Source of the DNA: Clostridium sp. MB40-C1
GTDB taxonomy: Bacteria > Bacillota > Clostridia > Clostridiales > Clostridiaceae
Reading direction: 5' to 3'
Assembly: GCF_030913655.1 (NCBI RefSeq)
Contig: NZ_CP133189.1
Location: 1,426,001-1,490,000, forward strand
DNA: 64,000 bases
Each line of letters begins with the position of its first letter. Within the stretch, counting starts at the first letter, position 1. Of the stretch, positions 42,305-51,274 are shown one piece after another. The position numbers were made by a program, and so were the translations under genes. The notes under the pieces were generated by a model. It worked only from the letters and a program-made list of their open reading frames with translations. It did no database searches and was not told the DNA's origin.

Positions 42305-43444
42305 GTTGGGATAAGTAGTTGGTTCTTAAACCTATTTAGTAACAATAAAACAGTTCAACTTGATGGAGAATATGGGAGTTTAGAAGGAGAGTTATTTTAT
42401 AAGCAATTAGCAATAGAAAGCTATATTGATTTAATTGCTAATACAATAAGCAGAGCAGAGTCCTTGACATATGAAAAAGGTAAGGAAGTTAGAAAAGAAA
42501 GTTACTATCTCTTTAATGTGAAACCTAACCAAAATCTTAGTGGTAGTGAGTTTTGGAAAAAAGCAATATATAAATTATTTCTGGATAATGAACTACTAAT
42601 AGTACAAGTTGATAATAAATTATATATCGCTGATAGTTTTAATGCTAAAAAATTTGCATTAAAAGATAATATTTATAGTGATGTTATAGTTGATGATTAT
42701 CCTTTAAAAGATGTATTTAAAGAGAGTGATGTATTTCATCTTACTTTGAACAACTCTAATGTAAAAAATATTATTGATGGTTTATATGCTGGATATGCAA
42801 AATTAATAAAGGCTGGACAAATAAGCTATATTAAAAATAAAACAAGACGTGGAACATTAAATATAGATAGTAGTTATTCACAAACAAAACAGGCACAAAC
42901 TGATTTACAAGACTTAATGGATAATAAGTTTAAAACATTTTTCAACTCTGAAAAAGATGTTGTTCTGCCGCTTAATAAAGGACTTAGTTATACCGAATTA
43001 GGGATGAATAACAAAGGTAAAAGTGTAGGAGAGGTAAGGGATGTAAGAAGCTATATAAATGATATTTTTGATTTTGTAGGTATAGCTTTTAATGTACCGC
43101 CAGTATTAATAAAAAACGATATAGCGGATACAGATAGCGCTATAAATAACTTTCTTATGTTTTGCATTAATCCACTTGCAAAGCTTATTTCTGATGAAGT
43201 TAATATGAAGTTCTACTCTAAAAAAGACTACCTAGAAAGAACTTATATGAAACTTGATACTAGCAGAATAAGAGTCACAACACTTAAAGATATAGCAAAT
43301 GCTTTAGATGTGCTTACTAGAATAGGAGCATACACAATAAATGATAATTTAAGAACATTAGATAAAGAACCTATTAATGAAAATTGGGCAAATGAAAGAT
43401 ACATGACTAAGAATTATGAGAAAATTAGCAAAGGAGGTAGTTAG
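42305..43444 (+). CDS. portal protein, start codon anomalous
   Basis: HK97-type portal, dodecameric ring at the capsid vertex (homologous blocks LEGELFYKQLAIESYIDLIANTISRAE, KKAIYKLFLDNELLIVQV, VGIAFNVPPVLIKNDIADTDSAINNF). A strong AGGAGGTGAGG lies at 42294-42304, but in the portal frame the next codons are GTT GGG ATA, with no ATG, GTG or TTG until 42464, far inside conserved sequence. The out-of-frame TTG at 42306 reads TTG GGA TAA. One extra A would restore TTG GGA ATA. Start is therefore a non-standard codon, or there is a one-base deletion. Coordinates of the start are provisional. Confidence 0.8.
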   Translation, partial: VGISSWFLNLFSNNKTVQLDGEYGSLEGELFYKQLAIESYIDLIANTISRAESLTYEKGKEVRKESYYLFNVKPNQNLSGSEFWKKAIYKLFLDNELLIVQVDNKLYIADSFNAKKFALKDNIYSDVIVDDYPLKDVFKESDVFHLTLNNSNVKNIIDGLYAGYAKLIKAGQISYIKNKTRRGTLNIDSSYSQTKQAQTDLQDLMDNKFKTFFNSEKDVVLPLNKGLSYTELGMNNKGKSVGEVRDVRSYINDIFDFVGIAFNVPPVLIKNDIADTDSAINNFLMFCINPLAKLISDEVNMKFYSKKDYLERTYMKLDTSRIRVTTLKDIANALDVLTRIGAYTINDNLRTLDKEPINENWANERYMTKNYEKISKGGS

Positions 43445-43446
43445 AT

Positions 43447-44190
43447 GTGGATGATATAAAAATTCCTAAGATACAGACTAAGTTGCAAGTTAATAATTCT
43501 ACTGAAAAAGATACAGCTGAAATGTATTTGTATGGTACTATAAGAAAAGCATATTGGTGGGAAAGTGATGATGATTGTATTAGTGCAAATAGAATTAAGA
43601 ATGTACTTGCAGAATTAAAAGATAAAGATATTAATATACACTTAAACAGTCCTGGTGGAGATGTTTTTGAAAGTATCGCAATATGCAATTTACTTAAACA
43701 GCATAGTGGTAATATAACAATTATAATAGATGCCTTAGCTGCAAGTGGTGGAAGTGTAATTTGTATGGGAGCCAATAAAGTTATTATGTTATCTAACAGT
43801 ATGATGATGATTCATAAGGCATGGACAATTGCATCTGGTAATGCTGATGACTTAAGAAAAAATGCTAATGATTTAGATAAAATGGATAATGCTGTATTAG
43901 CAAGCTATAAAAGTAGATTTGTTGGTACAGATGAAGAATTAAAAGCTTTGATAAAAGAATCTAGTTGGTTTACTGCTGATGAGTGTAAGTCTTTAGGTTT
44001 CTGTGATGAAATTTTAGATGAACAACAGGATTTAGAGCCACAAGAAGATATTAAAAATTCTATATTAAATAAATATATGAATAAATCAAAAGAACCACAA
44101 TGGGATCCTAAACCGAAGCCTAAGGTGGTTGCAAATAAAAACAAACAAGCTATACAAAATTTATTTAAAAAATTAGGAGGAGTACAATAA
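43447..44190 (+). CDS. ClpP-like head maturation protease
   Basis: 247 residues. ClpP/S14 fold with catalytic Ser in ALAASGGSVICMG near residue 100, His in SMMMIHKAW near 121 and probable Asp near 170. Cleaves the scaffold domain and itself during capsid maturation. Starts at GTG 43447, 8-9 bases after GGAGGT. The capsid gene overlaps its stop as TAATG. Confidence 0.92.
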   Translation: MDDIKIPKIQTKLQVNNSTEKDTAEMYLYGTIRKAYWWESDDDCISANRIKNVLAELKDKDINIHLNSPGGDVFESIAICNLLKQHSGNITIIIDALAASGGSVICMGANKVIMLSNSMMMIHKAWTIASGNADDLRKNANDLDKMDNAVLASYKSRFVGTDEELKALIKESSWFTADECKSLGFCDEILDEQQDLEPQEDIKNSILNKYMNKSKEPQWDPKPKPKVVANKNKQAIQNLFKKLGGVQ

Positions 44191-45335
44191 TGGGAATGAT
44201 TAATCCAGATTTACAAAGTAGAATACAAGCTGAGACACAAGAAAAAATAAAAAATGCAATTGAGAGTGGAAACGCAGATGATTTATCAATTGCAATAGTG
44301 GCAATGGCTACAGATATTGAAAATAACATAACGAAACAAGCTAAAGCTTCTATTAATGAAGATTTGAATGATAAGGCAATAATGAATAAAAGAGGTTTAA
44401 ATCCACTTACTGCAGAAGAAATAAAATATTATAATGAAGTGATTTCTAAAGGTGGTTTTAAGGGTGTTGAGGAATTGATGCCTAAAACTGTTATAGATAG
44501 AGTTTTTGAAGAACTTGAAAAGGAACATCCATTACTAAGCAAAATTAATTTTATTAATACAACAGGTATTACAGAGTGGATAAATAGGACAAATGATGTA
44601 GAAGCAGCATGGTGGGGAGCATTGAGCGACGAGATTAAAAAGAAGTTAGACAATGGATTTAAGAAAGAAAAGACAGATTTATTTAAGTTAAGTGCGTATA
44701 TTCCAGTTACAAAATCTATGCTAGATTTAGGACCACAGTGGCTTGATAAGTTTGTAAGAACAATGCTCGCTGAATCTATGGCTATTGCTTTAGAACTAGC
44801 TATTGTAGCTGGTACTGGTAAAGAACAACCTATAGGAATGTTGAAAGATTTAAACAAACCTGTAACAGAAGGAGTTTATGCAGATAAGGATTCTATAAAG
44901 TTAATTGATTTTGCTCCAGCAACATTAGGCAAAAATGTAATGGCACCTCTTACTAAAGAGGGAACTAGAAATGTAACAGGAATTATAATGGTAGTTAATC
45001 CAGTAGATTATTGGGAAAAAATCTTTGGACAAACTACCTTTTTAACTTCACAAGGTACTTATGTATATGGAGTAATGCCAATACCAGGAGATATAATTCA
45101 GTCAGTTGCAGTTCCAAAGGGAAAGATGATAGCTGGTATGGCTAAAGATTATTTTATGGGTATAGGATCAAGCCAAAAAATAGAGTATTCTGACCAATAT
45201 CATTTTTTAGAGGATGAAAGAGTTTATTTAGCTAAGCAATATGGGAATGGTAAACCAAAGGACAACGATAGTTTCCTAGTTTTTGATATTAATGATTTAG
45301 AAACAGAGCCACCAAAAGCTACTAAGTCTAAGTAG
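44190..45335 (+). CDS. major capsid protein, HK97 fold
   Basis: 381 residues. N-terminal helical delta/scaffold domain (about 1-90), then the HK97 core: LLSKINFINTTGITEWINRTNDVEAAWWGALSDEIK, AYIPVTKSMLDLG, GTGKEQPIGML and ITDY-like end strands. The protease upstream would remove the N-terminal part. Starts at the ATG that overlaps the protease stop; AGGAGGAGTACA upstream. Confidence 0.93.
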   Translation: MGMINPDLQSRIQAETQEKIKNAIESGNADDLSIAIVAMATDIENNITKQAKASINEDLNDKAIMNKRGLNPLTAEEIKYYNEVISKGGFKGVEELMPKTVIDRVFEELEKEHPLLSKINFINTTGITEWINRTNDVEAAWWGALSDEIKKKLDNGFKKEKTDLFKLSAYIPVTKSMLDLGPQWLDKFVRTMLAESMAIALELAIVAGTGKEQPIGMLKDLNKPVTEGVYADKDSIKLIDFAPATLGKNVMAPLTKEGTRNVTGIIMVVNPVDYWEKIFGQTTFLTSQGTYVYGVMPIPGDIIQSVAVPKGKMIAGMAKDYFMGIGSSQKIEYSDQYHFLEDERVYLAKQYGNGKPKDNDSFLVFDINDLETEPPKATKSK

Positions 45336-45344
45336 GTGTTATAA

Positions 45345-45617
45345 ATGCTTGAAGAATTAAAAAGTTATCTAAGAGCAGATGATGAAGAAAATAGTGATTT
45401 AGAAAATTTATTGAATGATGGTAAAAGATATTTAAATAGATTAGCTGGGATAGAATTAGATTTTAATAGTGATATCCTGGCTAAAACTCTTTTATTAGAC
45501 TATTGCAGGTATAAATATAATAATGCCTCAGAATATTTTCTAGAGAATTTTCAAGAAGATATTTTAAGGTTACAACTTGAGAGTGCGGTGAGCATTTATG
45601 ATAAAGAACAAGAATGA
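45345..45617 (+). CDS. head-tail connector (gp6-like)
   Basis: 90-residue helical protein (EELKSYLRADDEENSDLENLLNDGKRYLNRLAGI), the adaptor that binds under the portal. The position directly after capsid supports it. Its end overlaps the next gene by 20 bases. Confidence 0.82.
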   Translation: MLEELKSYLRADDEENSDLENLLNDGKRYLNRLAGIELDFNSDILAKTLLLDYCRYKYNNASEYFLENFQEDILRLQLESAVSIYDKEQE

Positions 45618-45969
45618 AGCAATGAAAGAATTAGGAAAAGTGTTGGACAAAAGAATAATTATACAAAAAAACTCCACAGTACAAAACGAAAATGGCTTTG
45701 ATATAGAAGAATGGAAGGATTATAAACCAGTTTGGGCAAAAAAGAACAATCTATTTGGTAAAGAATACTTTGCTGCTAAAGCTATAAATGCTGAAAACAC
45801 AGTAGAATTTGAAATAAGATATTCTAAAGAATTAGAACCTTTACTTGAAAAAGATGGTACCAAATTATATAGAATACTATATAAAAATAGACCTTTTGAT
45901 ATTATCTATGTTGATAATATAAGAGAGGAGAATAGATGGCTAAAAATAAAAAGTATTGAGGTGAATTAG
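45598..45969 (+). CDS. head closure protein (SPP1 gp16/HK97 gp9-like)
   Basis: 123 residues; DKRIIIQKNSTVQNENGFDIEEWKDYKPVWAKKNNLFGKEYFAAKAI is typical of head-tail stopper proteins that close the filled head. AGTGCGGTGAGC upstream of ATG in the previous gene. Confidence 0.82.
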   Translation: MIKNKNEAMKELGKVLDKRIIIQKNSTVQNENGFDIEEWKDYKPVWAKKNNLFGKEYFAAKAINAENTVEFEIRYSKELEPLLEKDGTKLYRILYKNRPFDIIYVDNIREENRWLKIKSIEVN

Positions 45970-46332
45970 TTGGCTGATGGGATAGAAGTTGAAGGGTTAG
46001 ATGATTTTACAAATATGCTAAAAGACATGACAATAGATAGAAATGATGAAACTAAAGCTATGAGAGCTGCTATACAACCTATAAAAGAAAGGTTAGAAAT
46101 AGACACACCAAAAGGTGTTACTAAAAAGCTATCTAAAGTGAAAACTTCTGTAAGGAAAGATGGGCTTGCAACAGTAGGGACAGTAAAAGCAGGCGCTTGG
46201 TGGGATAAATTTCAAGAGTTTGGGACTAGCCAGCAAAAAAAGAATGTTGGCTATTTTGAACGGTCTGTTAGGAATACAGAAGATAAAGCCATTGAAATAT
46301 TATCTAGAGAATTATTAAAAAAAGTTAGGTGA
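45970..46332 (+). CDS. HK97 gp10-like tail completion protein
   Basis: 120 residues: LADGIEVEGLDDFTNMLKDM at the N-terminus and GAWWDKFQEFGTSQQKKNVGYFERSVRN near the end, the latter being the FxEFGT motif of the gp10 family. TTG start one base after the previous stop, with GAGGTGAATTAG upstream. Confidence 0.88.
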   Translation: MADGIEVEGLDDFTNMLKDMTIDRNDETKAMRAAIQPIKERLEIDTPKGVTKKLSKVKTSVRKDGLATVGTVKAGAWWDKFQEFGTSQQKKNVGYFERSVRNTEDKAIEILSRELLKKVR

Positions 46333-46339
46333 TTTTATT

Positions 46340-46714
46340 ATGAATATAAAACAATATCTTTTAAAAACATTATCCAATAAAGAGTTATTAGAATTATTGC
46401 CTAATAAAAAAGTATATTTCTTACATGCAATTAGCACAGAAGAAAATCCTCTGCAAACGCCATATGTAGAATATGAAATTATAAATGAATATGGTGCTAA
46501 TTATTCTGAGGGTCAAGAAGAATTTACAACATATATAGTACAGGTAGATATATTTTCTAAAGATGATTTTACAATTATAGAGGAGATAATTAAAAAGAAT
46601 ATGATTAATAAAGAATTTAATAGAGATATGTGTGCCAATTCATTTGAAAAAAATACACAATTGAACCATTGTGCAATGAGATTTAATATAAGTTTACTGA
46701 CTAGTGAAAGCTAG
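46340..46714 (+). CDS. tail terminator protein (gpU/gp17-like)
   Basis: 124 residues with TPYVEYEIINEYGANYSEGQEEFTTYIVQVDIFSK, the alpha/beta layout of tail terminators that cap the tail tube. Position between gp10-like and major tail proteins supports it. AGGTGATTTT upstream. Confidence 0.78.
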   Translation: MNIKQYLLKTLSNKELLELLPNKKVYFLHAISTEENPLQTPYVEYEIINEYGANYSEGQEEFTTYIVQVDIFSKDDFTIIEEIIKKNMINKEFNRDMCANSFEKNTQLNHCAMRFNISLLTSES

Positions 46715-46747
46715 TCTTTTTTATGTGAAAATTAAGGAGGGGAATAT

Positions 46748-47326
46748 ATGGATAAAGTAGTTCCTATAGTGGACTTAAAAAAATTATATGTGGCTGAAGT
46801 TAAAGAAGATGGTTTAACTTCAGTATTTGGAGAGCCAAGATATTATGAAGGTGTAAAAGAATTAGGATTAAAACCAAAGATTAGTTCTGATGAATTTTTT
46901 GCAGAAGGAATTTTGTGGCTATCTGATACTACATTAGCTAACATAGATGTAGAAATAGATATTACAGACTTAAAACAAGAGGAAGAGGCGTTTTTATTAG
47001 GTCACAAATTAGCAAAAGAAGGCGGAATAATCAGAAGTGCAAATGATAAAGCCCCAGAGGTTGCACTTCTATACAAAGCTATAAAAGGTAATGGTAAGGC
47101 TAGATATGGGATAATGTATAAGGGAGTATTTTCTGTAGCAGATGAAAATTACAAAAGTAAAGAAGGTAAAACAAATTACCAAACTAAGAAATTGAAAGGA
47201 ACTTTTGCTCCACTACATAGCAATGAGATGTGGAATTGGAAAGTTGATGAAGAAGATGGCATGACTGATGAAAAATTCTTTGCAAGTGTTATAATTCCTA
47301 CAGAAAAAACAATATTAGATAAGTAG
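46748..47326 (+). CDS. major tail tube protein
   Basis: 192 residues, phi13-type major tail protein. Contains GVKELGLKPKISSDEFFAEG, TDLKQEEEAFLLGHK, YGIMYKGVFSVADENYKSKEGKTNYQTKKLKGTF. Forms the stacked hexamer rings of the flexible tail. AAGGAGGGGAAT precedes the ATG. Confidence 0.87.
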   Translation: MDKVVPIVDLKKLYVAEVKEDGLTSVFGEPRYYEGVKELGLKPKISSDEFFAEGILWLSDTTLANIDVEIDITDLKQEEEAFLLGHKLAKEGGIIRSANDKAPEVALLYKAIKGNGKARYGIMYKGVFSVADENYKSKEGKTNYQTKKLKGTFAPLHSNEMWNWKVDEEDGMTDEKFFASVIIPTEKTILDK

Positions 47327-47386
47327 TTTAGGGTGGATTAATTTCTACCCTTGTTTTTATTGAAAAATTAATATTGAGGTGATTAT

Positions 47387-47737
47387 ATGTTAGATAAAAT
47401 AAGAAAACAAGAAATTGGAGATAAAGAATATTCTTTTAGAATGACTAATAAAACAATTCGTAAAATAGATGAAAAGTATGGTAATTATGGAAGTGTAATT
47501 TATGGACTGATGGAAGGGCAGCAATTTTATACTAATTCTCTTAAGTTAGTTTCTATGTCTTGTATAGATAAAGATAAAGAAGGAAATGTAAAAGAGTTTA
47601 GTATAGAAGAGTTAGAAGAAATAATGACAGCAGAGCAATATAGAGATATTACAACTTTAGCAGTTAATCTGTATTTTGATTATATAGGATTAGATACTGA
47701 TGAACCAGAAAAGAAAGAAGAAACTGAAAAAAACTAA
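47387..47737 (+). CDS. tail assembly chaperone, short form (gpG-like)
   Basis: 116 residues, immediately before the tape measure. Binds the tape measure during tail assembly. ATG with TTGAGGTGATTAT upstream. The 3' end carries a canonical slippery heptamer so that a fraction of ribosomes extends the product (see 47731-47979). Confidence 0.82.
   Translation: MLDKIRKQEIGDKEYSFRMTNKTIRKIDEKYGNYGSVIYGLMEGQQFYTNSLKLVSMSCIDKDKEGNVKEFSIEELEEIMTAEQYRDITTLAVNLYFDYIGLDTDEPEKKEETEKN
47728..47734 (+). promoter_or_regulatory. -1 ribosomal frameshift site A AAA AAC
   Basis: The zero frame reads GAA AAA AAC TAA; a slip of one base back re-pairs AAA AAA and continues CTA AAT GAC for 82 more codons. X-XXY-YYZ is the standard heptamer and the stop codon follows directly. 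This is the usual arrangement for gpG/gpGT in tailed phages. Confidence 0.83.
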
Positions 47738-47979
47738 ATGACCAGCCAAGGACTGTTGAAAATTATTTAATAGACTTTGACTGGCTTTTTTATATTAGCA
47801 AAGTACATTTAAATTACACTAAAGATGAATTTTGGGAAACTACACACGCAGAAATATATAAAATGTGGAAAGCTCATATAAAATTTAATGGTTGGAAAGT
47901 AAATAGTGATAATGAAAATAACACAAAAAGTGATAATAACTATAAAAAAGTAAATATTGAAGATATACCATTTTTATAA
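47731..47979 (+). CDS. C-terminal extension of the tail assembly chaperone (gpT-like, -1 frame)
   Basis: Open reading in the -1 frame right after the slippery site: KLNDQPRTVENYLIDFDWLFYISKV... ending EDIPFL, 82 codons, stop at 47977-47979, 16 bases before the tape measure ATG. It has no own start codon or ribosome site at its head, fitting expression only as a fusion with the upstream chaperone. Confidence 0.8.
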   Translation, partial: KLNDQPRTVENYLIDFDWLFYISKVHLNYTKDEFWETTHAEIYKMWKAHIKFNGWKVNSDNENNTKSDNNYKKVNIEDIPFL

Positions 47980-47995
47980 GAAAGGAGGTTAATAT

Positions 47996-50900
47996 ATGGC
48001 TAATAACACAGAAAAAAGAATTACTGCAAAAATGGTACTTGATTCCACTGGTTTTAACAATGGCTTAAAAGGAGTTAATAGTAGTCTAAAAAATGCACAA
48101 AGTGAAATGAAACTGGCTAGCCAAGGTATAAAAAGTTTTGGTGCAGACAGTAATAAATTAAAATCTGTACAAGAAAGCCTTACTAAACAAATAGAACTTC
48201 ACAGCAAAAAAGTAGATGTATACAGACAAAGCATGGAAAAAGCTAAAACTAAAATGCAAGATAATATTAGAAAGCGTGATGAATTAAAAACTAGTTTAGA
48301 TAGTGCGAACCGAAAATATGATGAAGCTGTGAGAATTTATGGTAGAGAATCTACGGAAGCTAGAAAAGCTAAAGAAGAAGTTGATAGGCTAAAGTCCGAA
48401 CATGAAAAAGCTAGTAAAGCCGTGGAAACCAACGCTAAACAAGTGCAAAATCATGAGCGTAATATGAACAATGCTAATACTGCTATGGTTAGAACACAAG
48501 GAGAACTACGAAGAACAAATGAAGAATTAGCGAGAAATAATAATAAATGGTTACAAGCTAGTGAAAATCTACAAAGACATAGTGAAAAGCTTAAAAGCAT
48601 GGGCGGTAAAATAACTAATGTAGGTAAGAATCTTACCACTCATGTTAGTTTGCCACTTGCAGGTATTGGTATTGCTGCAAGTAAGGTTGGAATGGACTTT
48701 GAAGCAGAAATGAGCAAGGTACAAGCGATAAGTGGCGCTACTGGGGAAGACTTTAAAAAACTAAAAGCTAAAGCCGAGGAGATGGGTGCTAAAACAAAAT
48801 TTAGTGCAACCGAATCCGCAGAAGGATTAGAATATATGGCTATGGCAGGATGGAAAACGCAGGATATGCTAGATGGATTGCCTCCTATTTTAAATCTTGC
48901 CATAGCAAGTGGTGAAGAGCTTGGGTCTACGTCCGACATTGTTACAGATGCATTAACGGCGTTTGGGCTTAAAGCAAAAGATGCTGGAATGTTTAGTGAT
49001 GTTTTAGCAGCAGCATCCTCTAATGCAAATACTAATGTTGGTATGATGGGAGCAACATTCCAGTATGCTGCTCCAGTGGCAGGGGCTCTTGGATATTCTG
49101 TACAAGATACTGCTATAGCTATAGGATTAATGGCAAATGCAGGTATAAAAGCAGATAAAGCAGGTACAGCAATAAGAACTGGACTTACTAATTTAGTAAA
49201 ACCAACGGACAATATGGCGGATGCTATGGACAAGTATGGTATATCTGTTGAGGACACACATGGCAAGATGAAACCATTTAGACAGCTTATAGTAGAACTT
49301 AGAGAAAAATTAGGGAAACTAGATAAAGCAACACAAGCTAATGTAGTATCTACAATTTTCGGAAAAGAAGCTATGTCTGGGTGGTTAAGTGTTATAAACG
49401 CTAGTCCTGCAGATGTTGACAAGCTTACTAAAGCCATAGATACATCGCAGGGGGCTACAGATAAGATGGCAGCTACAATGAGTAATAACGCCAAAGGTAG
49501 CATTACAGAAATGAAAAGTGCTCTTGAGGGTGCTGGAATAAAAATTTTCGAGGTAGTAGCACCAAGCATAACCTCTTTAGCAAAAGAGGTTAGCAAAATG
49601 GCTGATAAATTTAGTAAACTAAACCCTAAAACGCAAGAAACAATTGTTAAGATGGGAGCATTAGCTATAGCGGGTGGCCCAATTATTGGTGGAATAGGTA
49701 GAATAACAACAGGCATAGGTGGGTTAGTAGGCTTAGTAGGGAAAGCAGCAGGAGGAATAGGTAAATTAACATTAGCTACTAGAGGAGCGAGTGTAGCTGC
49801 AGCGGGAGCAAGTGCAGCAACAACTACTGCCACAACTGCAACAACTGGCTTAGGATTAGCTGCGAAATTAGGCCCCGCATTATTAAGTCCTTATACTCTT
49901 GCTATTGCTGGAGTTGGTATTGCCGCAGTTGGATTACATCAACACATGAAACAAGAAGCTATACCCGCAGTTAACTTATTTGCAGATGGGGTAAAGAAAA
50001 CAACTACGACAGTAAAAACTGCTAATGGGCAAATAATGCAAAGTTATGGAGAGACAACCGTTAAAATTTCGGAAGAAACTAAAAAGCAGGTGGGCGCTTA
50101 CATGGAATTAGATAAGGGAGTAACAGAGAGCCTTACAAGTATGTATGCTAACAGAACAAAAATAACTCAAGAGAACTCGCAAAAATTGCAAGAAACTTAT
50201 ACACAAATGAATGAGCAGATTAAATCTGGAATAGACAAACATCATCAAGATAGGCTTACTAATCTAAATAAATTTTTTGATGATAATATGGCACTAACAG
50301 ATAAGGAAAAAGCTGAAATATTATCGAAAGAAAATGCTCACAACGAACAGATGAAAGCTAGTAATCAAGAGTATACTGACAAAATAAAAGCTATATTAGA
50401 TAGAGCTTCTAAAGAAAATAGACAACTAAAAAAAGAAGAAGTTCAAGACATAACAATGTACCAAAACCAGATGAAAGAGAATGCTGTTAAAGCATTAAGT
50501 AAGCAAGAAGTTGAATCTAAGCTAATCTTAGAAAGATTGAAGTCTAGCAATACTAGAATCACAGCAGAGTCAGCGAGCAATGCAATTCAAAACGCAGAGA
50601 AACAAAGAAGAGAGACAATATCTGCGGCAGAAAAACAGTATGATGATACTGTAAGAAATATAATTAGAATGAGAGATGAGACAGGATCTATAACAAAAGA
50701 GCAAGCAGATAAGATGATAAAGGAAGCAGAAAGGCAAAAAAAACAGACAATAGATATAGCAGATATGCAAAAACAGGGCGTAGTTAGTAGGATAAAAGAG
50801 ATGAACTCTGATGTAATGAAGGACATTGATGAAACAGATGGTCATATTATGAGCAAGTGGGACAAGTTAAAAAATTGGTTTTTAAATAACCCTATCGTGC

Positions 50901-51259
50901 GTTGGATTAAAACTAAAACTTCGGGTGGCGACGGCGAAGCTGATAGCAACTGGACAGGAAATAATTATTTTAGAGGTGGACTTACTTATCTCCATGATGC
51001 TCCAGGTAGAAATAGCAATTATGAATTATATGATTTACCAAGAGGAACAAGGATTTATAATCATGATGCTAGCCAAGAATTAGTTTTAAAAACTGCTGAA
51101 AGTGTTGCAACTAAAGTAGCGAATAGTGTACTTAGTGATTTTAATGGTGGCAATGGTGGTATAAACGTAACACAGAATATTTATAGTGAAACTCCAAGTC
51201 CTGCTGAAATAGCAAGACAAACCAAAAACAGTTTAAGAGAATTAGCACTGAATTGGTAA
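47996..51259 (+). CDS. tail tape measure protein, TP901 type
   Basis: 1087 residues. Long coiled coils at about 20-190, the TP901 core region at about 230-520 (GMDFEAEMSKVQAISGATGEDFKKLKAKAEEMGAKTKFSATESAEGL), a hydrophobic stretch near 570-660 that can enter membranes, and further coiled coils to about 970. Sets tail length; about 1.5 angstrom per residue would give about 160 nm. AAAGGAGGTTAATAT precedes the ATG. Confidence 0.95.
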   Translation: MANNTEKRITAKMVLDSTGFNNGLKGVNSSLKNAQSEMKLASQGIKSFGADSNKLKSVQESLTKQIELHSKKVDVYRQSMEKAKTKMQDNIRKRDELKTSLDSANRKYDEAVRIYGRESTEARKAKEEVDRLKSEHEKASKAVETNAKQVQNHERNMNNANTAMVRTQGELRRTNEELARNNNKWLQASENLQRHSEKLKSMGGKITNVGKNLTTHVSLPLAGIGIAASKVGMDFEAEMSKVQAISGATGEDFKKLKAKAEEMGAKTKFSATESAEGLEYMAMAGWKTQDMLDGLPPILNLAIASGEELGSTSDIVTDALTAFGLKAKDAGMFSDVLAAASSNANTNVGMMGATFQYAAPVAGALGYSVQDTAIAIGLMANAGIKADKAGTAIRTGLTNLVKPTDNMADAMDKYGISVEDTHGKMKPFRQLIVELREKLGKLDKATQANVVSTIFGKEAMSGWLSVINASPADVDKLTKAIDTSQGATDKMAATMSNNAKGSITEMKSALEGAGIKIFEVVAPSITSLAKEVSKMADKFSKLNPKTQETIVKMGALAIAGGPIIGGIGRITTGIGGLVGLVGKAAGGIGKLTLATRGASVAAAGASAATTTATTATTGLGLAAKLGPALLSPYTLAIAGVGIAAVGLHQHMKQEAIPAVNLFADGVKKTTTTVKTANGQIMQSYGETTVKISEETKKQVGAYMELDKGVTESLTSMYANRTKITQENSQKLQETYTQMNEQIKSGIDKHHQDRLTNLNKFFDDNMALTDKEKAEILSKENAHNEQMKASNQEYTDKIKAILDRASKENRQLKKEEVQDITMYQNQMKENAVKALSKQEVESKLILERLKSSNTRITAESASNAIQNAEKQRRETISAAEKQYDDTVRNIIRMRDETGSITKEQADKMIKEAERQKKQTIDIADMQKQGVVSRIKEMNSDVMKDIDETDGHIMSKWDKLKNWFLNNPIVRWIKTKTSGGDGEADSNWTGNNYFRGGLTYLHDAPGRNSNYELYDLPRGTRIYNHDASQELVLKTAESVATKVANSVLSDFNGGNGGINVTQNIYSETPSPAEIARQTKNSLRELALNW

Positions 51260-51274
51260 TAATGAGGTGGTGGT

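Noticed and set aside
42464-43444. TTG at 42464 as portal start
   Set aside because: It would discard about 53 codons that fit the portal family and continue directly from the strong ribosome site at 42294; no ribosome site precedes 42464.
48640-49833. 397-codon minus-strand ORF with Ala/Pro-rich hydrophobic product
   Set aside because: It is the antisense shadow of the tape measure gene; it has no ribosome site and its composition mirrors the Ala/Gly/Lys codons of the sense strand.
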